A stretch of DNA of 64,000 nt from Streptomyces caelestis (GTDB taxonomy: Bacteria > Actinomycetota > Actinomycetes > Streptomycetales > Streptomycetaceae), in the NCBI RefSeq assembly GCF_014205255.1, contig NZ_JACHNE010000001.1:7316001-7380000 (forward strand), written 5' to 3'. A program made the translations under genes and the position numbers. Under the pieces are notes generated by a model, which saw only the letters and a list, made by a program, of their open reading frames with translations, had not been told where the DNA came from and ran no database searches. Positions 52,233 through 59,401 of the stretch are shown here, in pieces. The first letter of the stretch is position 1; each line of letters opens with the position of its first letter.

Positions 52233-52254
52233 CGGCCACCCCGAAGGGTGGCCG
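52233..52254 (-). terminator. Terminator after the tetR gene
   Basis: CGGCCACCC CGAA GGGTGGCCG forms a 9-base-pair perfect stem with a CGAA tetraloop, 22 bases downstream of the tetR stop. It separates tetR from the ccr operon, which reads in the same direction. Confidence 0.8.
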
Positions 52255-52276
52255 TCATCACAGGCGCGGGAGCCGC

Positions 52277-53086
52277 TCAGCGCTCCTTGAGCGCCTGTTC
52301 GATCGTCCGCATGACCTCGTCCAGCGGGGCGTCGGTGCGGGCGACGGTCACCAGCACCTCGCCCTGCGCCGAGGCCGTGGCCGCGGCCGGCTGCGGGCCC
52401 GTGGAGCGGCCGGCCCCGATGCCCGTGCCGAACGTCTTGCGCACGATCGCGAAGGCGTGGTCCAGCTGCGCCTCCACGTCCCCCTGTCCGCCCGCCCGCA
52501 GCCAGCGCCGCAGGACGTGGTTGTGGGCGGTGACCACGGCGGACGCGGCGACCTCCGCCAGCAGCGGGTCGTCGTTGGCGTCGTCGGCGTGCGCGCGCTC
52601 GTCGAAGTGGCCCAGGAGATAGCGGGTGAACAGGCGCTCGTAACGGGCCACCGACGCGATCTCCGCCTCGCGCAGCGTGGGCACCTCGCGTGTCAGCTTG
52701 TAGCGGGCGACCGAGATCTCCGGCCGGGCCGCGTACATCCTCATGACTTCCTTGATGCCGCGGCACACCGTGTCGAGCGGATGCTCGTGCGCGGGCGCGG
52801 CGTTGAGGACCGCCTCGGCGCGGATCAGGGTGTCGTCGTGGTCGGGGAAGATCGCCTCTTCCTTGGAGCGGAAGTGGCGGAAGAACGTGCGACGGGCCAC
52901 CCCGGCCTGGGCCGCGATCTCGTCGACGGTGGTCGCCTCGTACCCCTTGGTCGCGAACAGCTCCATCGCGGCGGCCGCCAGTTCCCGGCGCATCTTGAGC
53001 CGCTGGGCGGCGGCGCGAGAGCCTGCGGCACTTTCCGGCGCGTCGGTCGTAGCTGATGTGCGTGAGGACTTGGCGGGCTGGGACAT
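52277..53086 (-). CDS. TetR-family regulator next to the ethylmalonyl-CoA operon
   Basis: 269 residues from the ATG at 53086; a further ATG at 53104 is possible. The helix-turn-helix is TVDEIAAQAGVARRTFFRHF near residues 50-70; the C-terminal 200 residues are the helical ligand domain, with a Gln/Ala-rich tail. Its place just before ccr suggests acyl-CoA-responsive control of that operon (inference). Confidence 0.88.
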   Translation of the reverse strand: MSQPAKSSRTSATTDAPESAAGSRAAAQRLKMRRELAAAAMELFATKGYEATTVDEIAAQAGVARRTFFRHFRSKEEAIFPDHDDTLIRAEAVLNAAPAHEHPLDTVCRGIKEVMRMYAARPEISVARYKLTREVPTLREAEIASVARYERLFTRYLLGHFDERAHADDANDDPLLAEVAASAVVTAHNHVLRRWLRAGGQGDVEAQLDHAFAIVRKTFGTGIGAGRSTGPQPAAATASAQGEVLVTVARTDAPLDEVMRTIEQALKER

Positions 53087-53106
53087 GCCCTGAACGTACT
53101 GCATGT

Positions 53107-53122
53107 GCGCAGCTCGCTGCGC
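53107..53122. promoter_or_regulatory. Palindrome GCGCAGCTCGCTGCGC upstream of tetR
   Basis: Six-base arms GCGCAG/CTGCGC around CTCG, 20 bases before the tetR start codon. Its place fits TetR autorepression. It does not resemble the palindrome upstream of ccr, so at most one is this regulator's site. Confidence 0.42.
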
Positions 53123-53222
53123 GTGAGCTGGTGCTCCACCGCCGCCGGAGGGCGGGGGAAACCGGTCCGGGCGGAGCAGGCCGCCCCACTCCGCGCCGGA
53201 CCGGAACCAGTCGCCGGAATGC

Positions 53223-55028
53223 TCAGCGCTTGGCATATTCGCGGAAGCCACGGCCGGTCTTGCGGCCGAGGCAGCCCGCGGCCACCAGGTGCTCCAGCAG
53301 CGGCGCCGGGGCGAGCCCCGGGTCGCGGAACTCGCGGTGCAGAACCTTCTCGATGGCGAGCGAGACGTCGAGTCCGACGACGTCCAGCAGCTCGAACGGG
53401 CCCATCGGGTACCCGCCGCCCAGCTTCATCGCCGCGTCGATGTCGTCGAGCGACGCGTAGTGCTCCTGGACCATCTTGATCGCGTTGTTGAGGTACGGGA
53501 ACAGCAGCGCGTTCACGATGAAGCCCGCCCGGTCTCCGCAGTCGACCGCGTGCTTCCTGATCCGGGCGCAGACCTCGCGGACCGTCGCGTGGACGTCGTC
53601 GGCCGTCAGCACCGTACGGACGACCTCGACCAGCTTCATGGCCGGTGCCGGGTTGAAGAAGTGCATGCCGATCACGTCCTGCGGGCGTGACGTGGCACGG
53701 GCGCAGGCGACGACCGGGAGGGAGGAGGTCGTGGTGGCCAGCACCGCGCCCGGCTTGCAGACCTTGTCCAGCGCGGCGAACAGCTGCCGCTTGACCTCCA
53801 GGTCTTCGGCGACGGCCTCCACGGCCAGGTCGACGACCGCGAAGTCGTCGTACGTGCCCGTGGCCGTGATGCGGTCCAGGGTCTCGGCGGCGGCCTCGGC
53901 GGTCATCCGGCCCTTGTCGACCGAGCGGGCCAGGGACTCGCCGATCCGCGCCTTGGCGGCCTGCGCCTTCTCCTCGCTGCGGGCCGCGAGGACGACCTCG
54001 TACCCGGCCTTGGCGAAGACCTCGGCGATACCGGAGGCCATGGTGCCCGAGCCCGCGACACCGACCGAGCGGACCTCCCGGCCCGGGACCAGGTCGCCGC
54101 CCTCCAGCGGGGTCAGCGCGTCCCGCACGACGGTGCCGCTGCCCGGCGCCTCGTACGTGTAGAACCCGCGTCCCGCCTTGCGGCCGGTCAGGCCCGCCTC
54201 GCTCAGCTGCTTGAGGATCGGCGCCGGGGCGTGCAGCCGGTCGCGGGACGCGGCGTACATCGCCTCCAGGACCGTGCGCGCGGTGTCGACACCGATCAGG
54301 TCGAGCAGCGCCAGCGGGCCCATCGGCAGCCCGCAGCCCAGCCGCATCGCGGCGTCGATGTCCTCACGGGAGGCGTACTTCGCCTCGTACATCGCGGCGG
54401 CCTGGTTGAGGTAGCCGAACAGCAGGCCGTCGGCGACGAACCCGGGGCGGTCGCCGACCGCGACGGGCTCCTTGCCCAGGTCGAGGGCGAGGTTCGTGAC
54501 CGTCGTGACGGCCGCGGGCGCGGTCAGCACCGAGGAGACGACCTCGACCAGCCGCATCGCCGGGGCCGGGTTGAAGAAGTGCAGGCCCAGCACCCGCTCC
54601 GGACGGGCCGAGTCGGCGGCGAGCCGCGTGACGGACAGGGCGTTGGTGCCGGTCGCCATGATCGTCTCCGGGCGCACGATGCCGTCCAGCTCCCGGAAGA
54701 TCTGCTGCTTGATCTCGTACGACTCCGGCGCCACCTCGATGACCAGGTCGGCGTCGGCCGCGGCCCGCAGGTCGGTGGAGGTGCGGACGCGGTCCAGGAT
54801 CTCCGCGCGGTCCTGCTCGGTCAGCCGCCCGCGCTCGACGCCACGGGCGGTGGAGGACTCCAGGGCGGCGACGCACTTCGCCGCCTGGGCCTCGCTGATG
54901 TCGATGCCGACGACCTCGCGGCCGGCCTTGGCGAGGACCTCGGCGATGCCGGTGCCCATCGTGCCGAGGCCGACGACTGCGATGGTGCGCAGCGGGGACA
55001 GGGACGGGTCGGAAAAGGGAGTGGCCAT
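53223..55028 (-). CDS. Double-domain 3-hydroxyacyl-CoA dehydrogenase
   Basis: 601 residues from the ATG at 55028 with GGAG 8 bases upstream. Two complete 3-hydroxybutyryl-CoA dehydrogenase units are joined: NAD motif VVGLGTMGTGIAEVLAKAG near residue 16 and GVAGSGTMASGIAEVFAKAG near 320, each followed by GxHFFNPAPAM and a C-terminal C-domain with GRKxGRGF. It oxidises (S)-3-hydroxyacyl-CoA with NAD or runs in reverse; crotonyl-CoA for Ccr could come through it and a crotonase. Residual identity between halves is visible by eye. Confidence 0.92.
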   Translation of the reverse strand: MATPFSDPSLSPLRTIAVVGLGTMGTGIAEVLAKAGREVVGIDISEAQAAKCVAALESSTARGVERGRLTEQDRAEILDRVRTSTDLRAAADADLVIEVAPESYEIKQQIFRELDGIVRPETIMATGTNALSVTRLAADSARPERVLGLHFFNPAPAMRLVEVVSSVLTAPAAVTTVTNLALDLGKEPVAVGDRPGFVADGLLFGYLNQAAAMYEAKYASREDIDAAMRLGCGLPMGPLALLDLIGVDTARTVLEAMYAASRDRLHAPAPILKQLSEAGLTGRKAGRGFYTYEAPGSGTVVRDALTPLEGGDLVPGREVRSVGVAGSGTMASGIAEVFAKAGYEVVLAARSEEKAQAAKARIGESLARSVDKGRMTAEAAAETLDRITATGTYDDFAVVDLAVEAVAEDLEVKRQLFAALDKVCKPGAVLATTTSSLPVVACARATSRPQDVIGMHFFNPAPAMKLVEVVRTVLTADDVHATVREVCARIRKHAVDCGDRAGFIVNALLFPYLNNAIKMVQEHYASLDDIDAAMKLGGGYPMGPFELLDVVGLDVSLAIEKVLHREFRDPGLAPAPLLEHLVAAGCLGRKTGRGFREYAKR

Positions 55029-55420
55029 CGCGGGACTCCAGGAATGAGGGTGACGACGGGGAACGCCCCGGGTGCGCCGAGGACGGGCCGACGAGAGCCG
55101 GACCTCCGGGCGCACCGGGTGCGTGAAAAATGCGGGTGTTGGCCGGGCTGCGAGCGCACACGCCCGGTGCCGTCGCCGCGGGCGTGCACACGCCCGGTGA
55201 ACGGCGGTTCCGACCGGCCCTGTCCCGGGGCCGAGCCGTACTGCGGTACCTGAAGTACCGAACCGACTGCTCTCACGACGGCCGCGTCACCAGACCGCCA
55301 CGAGGGGATACGAGTGGGTAACTCGCTCGTCTGAGCTTAACTCGCGGGTAACGAGCGCGCCAGCCCTCGTGTTTGTGATGTACGTCCCGAGCGGCTCGCG
55401 GCACCCCTAATCTCTCAGTC
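55029..55420. promoter_or_regulatory. Divergent control region with several inverted repeats
   Basis: 392 bases without a gene. It holds CGGTAC-CTGAA-GTACCG (55244-55260), CGAGT-GGGTA-ACTCG (55311-55325), and TTAACTCGCGGGTAAC (55337-55352). GGGTAAC occurs twice, exactly 30 bases apart. TAATCT (55408-55413) stands 7 bases before the HEAT-protein ATG as a -10 box of a leaderless transcript. The repeats could serve either direction. Confidence 0.5.
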
Positions 55421-55996
55421 ATGGACGAAGAGTTGCGATCACTCACGGAGCGCTTACGGCAGGAGTCGGCGGCGTCGCCCGCCTTCGAGCGGCTCGTGGC
55501 GACCGACGACCTCGACGCCCTGGCCGCGGTGCTGACCGAACCGGGGCGGCCCTTGTGGGCGAGGGAGCTGGCCGCCTTCCGGCTGGGACTCGCCGGGGAC
55601 CGGCGGGCCTTCGAGTCCCTGGTACTGCTGCTCAACCACCGGGATCCGCCGCGCTGCGCCTCCGCCGCCCACGCCCTGGCCCGTCTCGGCGACCCGCGCA
55701 CCGCCCGCGCGGCGGCCGCCCTCGCCACCAACGAACTGCGCGTCGCCTACGCCCTGCACCCCGTCCGGCTCCTGGTCGAACTGCGCGCCCCGGAGGCCGT
55801 CCCCGCCCTCATCACCACCCTCCGGCGACGGCTGCGCCCGCACGATCCCTACCGCCGCGTGGCCCTCGCCTGCGTGGACGGGCTCGGCACGCTGGGCGAC
55901 GCCCGGGCCAGACCCGTACTGAACGAGGCCCTCGCGCACCCGGTGCTGGCGGAGGCGGCGGTGCGGGCGCTGGGGCGGATTCCCAGGCAGAGGTGA
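55421..55996 (+). CDS. HEAT-repeat protein
   Basis: 191 residues, almost wholly alpha-helical, with four to five HEAT-like units: ARELAAFRLGLAGDRRAFESL, shown here as ARELAAFRLG; CASAAHALARLGDPRTA; APEAVPALITTLR; and RVALACVDGLGTLGDARA. Such units form a curved protein-binding surface or, in some cases, a phycobilisome-lyase-like fold. There is no ribosome site; a -10 box 7 bases upstream suggests a leaderless mRNA. Its function is not known. Confidence 0.82.
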   Translation: MDEELRSLTERLRQESAASPAFERLVATDDLDALAAVLTEPGRPLWARELAAFRLGLAGDRRAFESLVLLLNHRDPPRCASAAHALARLGDPRTARAAAALATNELRVAYALHPVRLLVELRAPEAVPALITTLRRRLRPHDPYRRVALACVDGLGTLGDARARPVLNEALAHPVLAEAAVRALGRIPRQR

Positions 55997-56011
55997 GAAG
56001 CAGAGGGGAGA

Positions 56012-56551
56012 TCAGCGGGGGAGTGCGCGCGTGTACCGCACCTCCGGGACCATGACACCGGCCACCTCGAAGGGCTCCTCGGCGCCGTCCACCTCGAAGC
56101 CGGCCCGTTCGTAGAAGCGGCGGGCTCGGCCGTTCTCCTTGAGGACCCACAGGAGCAGACGGCTGTGGCCCGCGGCGGCGCAGCGTGCGACGGACTCCGC
56201 GAGCAGGGCCTGCCCCGCGCCCTGTCCCAGGTGCTCCGGATGGACGTAGATGGCGTACAACTCGGCGTCATCGGTGATGACTTCGCCGTCGCGGTACGGC
56301 CCGTGGCAGGCCCAGCCGACGACCTCGCCGCCGGTGTCCTCGGCGACCAGGTTCACCACGCTACCGTCGGCCTGCGCCAGGTACCCGCGACGCCGCTCGG
56401 CGTCCTCCGCGACGCTGAGCCCGTCCAGGTACGACTGCGGCATCAGCCCCCGGTACGCGCTCTGCCAGCCGCGGACGCGGATCTCCGCGACGCGGTCGCA
56501 GTCGGCGAGCGTCATCTCCCGTATCCGAAGCTCCCTTGTCCGGGGATTCAC
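56012..56551 (-). CDS. GNAT-family N-acetyltransferase
   Basis: 179 residues from a GTG that overlaps the RidA stop (GTGA). IREMTLADCDRVAEIRVRGW is the family start, and the acetyl-CoA loop is LYAIYVHPEHLGQGAGQALL near residue 110 (V-x-P-x-x-x-G-x-G). The substrate is unknown. Coupling to RidA suggests related amino-acid or imine detoxification, but that is a guess. Confidence 0.87.
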   Translation of the reverse strand: MNPRTRELRIREMTLADCDRVAEIRVRGWQSAYRGLMPQSYLDGLSVAEDAERRRGYLAQADGSVVNLVAEDTGGEVVGWACHGPYRDGEVITDDAELYAIYVHPEHLGQGAGQALLAESVARCAAAGHSRLLLWVLKENGRARRFYERAGFEVDGAEEPFEVAGVMVPEVRYTRALPR

Positions 56552-56985
56552 TCCGCCACCACCGCGAATGCCTCGACCTCCAGCAGGAACTCCGGCCGGA
56601 CCAGCCCGGCGACCCGCACCGCCGACGCGGCCGGTAGCCGGTCGTCGGGTATGCGCTCGGCACGGGCGGCGCGGATCGCGGGCAGGTGGGCCATGTCCGT
56701 GACGAAGTAGGTGAGCTTGACGACCTCGTCGAAGGTCGCTCCGGCGGCGGCCAGGCAGCACCGGAGGTTCTCGAAGACCTGGCGGGCCTGCGCCGCCGGG
56801 TCGCCCTCGCCGACCAGCTTGCCCTGCTCGTCGAGCGCGAGCTGACCGGCGACGGCGATGAAACGGCCCGTGCCCATGACGGTGGGGGTACCCCCTGCTC
56901 GAGCGAAGCCGAGAGCTTGGGGGAGGCTGTACTGGGCAGCGGCGGCGACCCCGTCGGGGGCGGGAATCCTGGTCAGCTCACTCAT
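56548..56985 (-). CDS. RidA-family protein with an in-frame repeat insertion
   Basis: 145 residues from the ATG at 56985. RidA proteins hydrolyse reactive enamines and imines released by PLP enzymes; relatives have other roles. The segment RFIAVAGQLALDEQGKL and the late KLTYFVTDMAHL are typical. Between AAQYS and VMGTGRF, where relatives have only one or two residues, there are about 16 extra residues (LPQALGFARAGGTPT). They are encoded by a palindromic repeat (see 56884-56925). The rest of the frame is intact, so the protein may tolerate the insert as a loop. Confidence 0.88.
   Translation of the reverse strand: MSELTRIPAPDGVAAAAQYSLPQALGFARAGGTPTVMGTGRFIAVAGQLALDEQGKLVGEGDPAAQARQVFENLRCCLAAAGATFDEVVKLTYFVTDMAHLPAIRAARAERIPDDRLPAASAVRVAGLVRPEFLLEVEAFAVVAE
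56884..56925. repeat. Palindromic dispersed repeat inserted in the RidA gene
   Basis: GGGGGTACCCCCTGCTCGAG followed by CGAAGCCGAGAGCTTGGGGG and AG can fold back, with CCCCC/GGGGG and GCTC/GAGC arms. The encoded peptide LPQALGFARAGG recurs in many Streptomyces proteins (recalled). The insert is a multiple of three and has no stop in the ridA frame. It looks like a miniature palindromic element. Confidence 0.75.
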
Positions 56986-57058
56986 GGGTCCATGGTGGAC
57001 CAGGGGACTGACAACGCCCGCCCCCGACGGATCGTCAGCCACTCGATGCCCGGCCGTC

Positions 57059-57454
57059 TCAGCCTCGGAAGCCGAGCAGGCCGTGCAGCGCCGAGCCCTT
57101 CGAGGAGGCCGACGCTCCCTTCGTGGCGGCCGGCTTCGGGTCGGGCAGGGCCTCGCACACCGCGTCCGCCGCGTCGTGGCCGCGCGGCACGGTGCCGTCG
57201 GAGAGGTACGCCGCCAGATGCTTGTCCAGGCAGGCGTTCCCGCTCAGCGTGATGCCGTGGTTACCGCCGCCCTCCTCGACCACCAGGCTGGAGCGCGCCA
57301 GCAGACGGTGGACGGCGACAGCGCCCTCGTACGGGCTGGCCGCGTCGCCGGTCGCCTGGAACAGCAGGGCGGGCGGCAGCTCGCCGTTGGCGACGTTCAC
57401 CGGCTTGTGCGAGTCCGTCGGCCAGAACGCGGGACGGAGGACCGCGAGGGTCAC
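57059..57454 (-). pseudogene. C-terminal remnant of a tripeptidyl-aminopeptidase-like hydrolase
   Basis: PALLFQATGDAASPYEGAV and VVEEGGGNHGITLSGNACLD form the TAP-like C-terminal domain of secreted alpha/beta-hydrolase peptidases, including the catalytic His in GNHGI. Relatives have about 500 residues; only the last 130 are here. No N-terminal part with a lipobox or Ser nucleophile is found upstream. The region before it (57455-57537) is not recognisable. Confidence 0.8.
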
Positions 57455-57537
57455 CGTCCTCGCCGCATCGTCCCGGAAAGACGTCCCGGAAGAGCCCGTT
57501 CTGTCGCTGTCATGACCCGGATGGATCTTCGGATGCG

Positions 57538-57592
57538 CTCGAACGCTCCTACTCGAACGCCCCTGTTCGAGCGTCCTGCTCGACCGCTCCTA
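57538..57592. repeat. Four tandem 13-14 bp repeats
   Basis: CTCGAACGCTCCTA, CTCGAACGCCCCTG, TTCGAGCGTCCTG and CTCGACCGCTCCTA lie head to tail. The last unit includes the stop codon of the radical SAM gene. They lie between that gene's end and the peptidase remnant. Confidence 0.75.
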
Positions 57593-58630
57593 GAGGAGCG
57601 AGAGTTGGGTCGGCCCGGACACCGGTGGTTCCTCGGCCGCCTCAGGGGGCCGGATCCGGCGCGGCGTCTGCGCGCGCGTGGGCCCGATGCCGTACTCCTC
57701 GGCCAGTTCGTGCACCTGACGGGTGATCCGGCGCTGGTACCACTTCGGGGCGTAGGAGCCCTCCGCGTACAGCCGCTGGTAGCGCGCCACCAGGTGCGGA
57801 TGGTGCTGCTCCAGCCAGGCCATGAACCACTCGCGGGCGCCGGGGCGCAGGTGCAGCACCAGCGGGGTGACGGACGTGGCGCCGGAGGCCGCGATCGCCC
57901 GCACGGTGGCCCGCAGTTGGGCCGGCTGGTCGCTGAGGAACGGGATCACCGGCGCCATCAGCACGCCGCAGCCGATGCCGTGCTCGCCGAAGGCCCGTAC
58001 GACCTCCAGGCGCCGCTCGGGCGCGGGCGTGCCCGGTTCGACGGTGCGCCACAGCTCCTGGTCGGTGAAGCCGACCGAGACGGAGATGCCGACGTCGGTC
58101 ACCTCCGCCGCCTGGGTGATCAGGTCCAGGTCGCGCAGGATGAGCGTGCCCTTGGTCAGGATCGAGAAGGGGTTCGCGTGGTCGCGCAGGGCCGAGATGA
58201 TGCCCGGCATCAGGCGGTAGCGGCCCTCGGCGCGCTGGTAGCAGTCGACGTTCGTACCCATCGCGATGTGCTCGCCCTGCCAGCGGCGCGAGCCGAGCTG
58301 CCGGCGCAGCAGCTCCGGCGCGTTGATCTTGACCACGATCTGGGAGTCGAAGCCGAGGCCCGTGTCGAGGTCGAGATAGCTGTGGGTCTTGCGCGCGAAG
58401 CAGTACACACACGCGTGTGAGCAGCCGCGATAGGGATTGACCGTCCATTGGAACGACATCCGGGAGACCGCCGGCACCCGGTTGATGATCGAGCGGGCCC
58501 GGATCTCGTGGAAGGTGATGCCGCGGAACTCCGGCGTGTCGAAGGTACGGGTGGTCACGGCGTCCGCGCCGAACAGCGCGGCATCGGCCCGGCTGTGTTC
58601 GGAATCCACGGTGAGGTTCTCCCAGCGCAT
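57590..58630 (-). CDS. Rv2578c-family radical SAM protein
   Basis: 346 residues from the ATG at 58630 with GAGGAGG 4 bases upstream. The iron-sulfur motif is CSHACVYC in NPYRGCSHACVYCFAR near residue 70 (CxxxCxxC). FDTPEFRGITFHEIRARSII and NVDCYQRAEGRYRLMPGI belong to this actinobacterial family, related to spore photoproduct lyase-like proteins. The reaction is unknown. A LexA-type box over the promoter points to a DNA-damage role. Confidence 0.9.
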   Translation of the reverse strand: MRWENLTVDSEHSRADAALFGADAVTTRTFDTPEFRGITFHEIRARSIINRVPAVSRMSFQWTVNPYRGCSHACVYCFARKTHSYLDLDTGLGFDSQIVVKINAPELLRRQLGSRRWQGEHIAMGTNVDCYQRAEGRYRLMPGIISALRDHANPFSILTKGTLILRDLDLITQAAEVTDVGISVSVGFTDQELWRTVEPGTPAPERRLEVVRAFGEHGIGCGVLMAPVIPFLSDQPAQLRATVRAIAASGATSVTPLVLHLRPGAREWFMAWLEQHHPHLVARYQRLYAEGSYAPKWYQRRITRQVHELAEEYGIGPTRAQTPRRIRPPEAAEEPPVSGPTQLSLL

Positions 58631-58656
58631 GACGCCTCCTCGGTAGCACTGCCCCC

Positions 58657-58674
58657 AGAATAGAACACTTGTTC
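58657..58674 (-). promoter_or_regulatory. LexA-type SOS box adjacent to a -10 box
   Basis: On the minus strand GAACAAGTGTTC (58674-58663) is the perfect GAAC-N4-GTTC core of the actinobacterial SOS box. TATTCT (58662-58657) follows without a gap as -10 box, and the radical SAM start is 27 bases further. LexA bound here would block transcription. Confidence 0.75.
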
Positions 58675-58801
58675 CCTTGATCGTGCGAGGACGTTTTCCG
58701 AACGTGTTCGACCGGGTTGGGCGACCCCGATTTGGGAGGCCGGGCAGCGGGGTGGTTGGCTTGCCCCGACCCCCCGAGAACCCATGTCCTGGAGGAACCT
58801 G

Positions 58802-59245
58802 ATGGCGCAGGTCGAGGCCACTACGGAGCGGATCGTCGCGGCGGACGCGGAGACGGTGTTCGACGCCCTCGCCGACTACAGCGGCACGCGCGCGAAGCTG
58901 CTGCCCGAGCAGTTCAGCGAATACGAGGTCCGGGAGGGCGGTGACGGCGAGGGCACCCTCGTCCACTGGAAGCTCCAGGCCACCAGCAAGCGCGTGCGCG
59001 ACTGCCTCCTGGAGGTCAGCGAGCCCACCGACGGCGAGCTGGTCGAGAAGGACCGCAACTCCTCCATGGTCACCACCTGGCGGGTCACCCCGGCCGGCGA
59101 CGGCAGGTCCCGGGTCGTCGTGACCACCACCTGGACCGGTGCCGGCGGCATCGGCGGCTTCTTCGAGAAGACCTTCGCGCCCAAGGGTCTCGGGCGGATC
59201 TACGACGCGCTGCTCGCCCGGCTCGCCGCCGAGGTCGAGAAGTAG
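58802..59245 (+). CDS. SRPBCC-family protein (polyketide cyclase/dehydrase fold)
   Basis: 147 residues from the ATG at 58802 with GGAGGA 6 bases upstream; ATG 58784 is also in frame. The helix-grip fold is recognisable: VEATTERIVAADAETVFDALADY at the start and GRIYDALLARLAAEVEK at the end. Such proteins bind hydrophobic ligands; the ligand is unknown. It is divergent from the radical SAM gene and may share regulation. Confidence 0.85.
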   Translation: MAQVEATTERIVAADAETVFDALADYSGTRAKLLPEQFSEYEVREGGDGEGTLVHWKLQATSKRVRDCLLEVSEPTDGELVEKDRNSSMVTTWRVTPAGDGRSRVVVTTTWTGAGGIGGFFEKTFAPKGLGRIYDALLARLAAEVEK

Positions 59246-59401
59246 ACCCCCTCAAACCGGGAATTTCCAGGGGGCGTTGTGCCCCTCACCGGTTCGGGTG
59301 ATCTCCGTTCGGCTCCGACTCGTGCCGTAACTCGTCGCGCTTGCTCGTAGTTGTCGCTTTTACGCGGGAATTGTGCGGCAGCGCGACGAGGGGAGCGGTA
59401 G

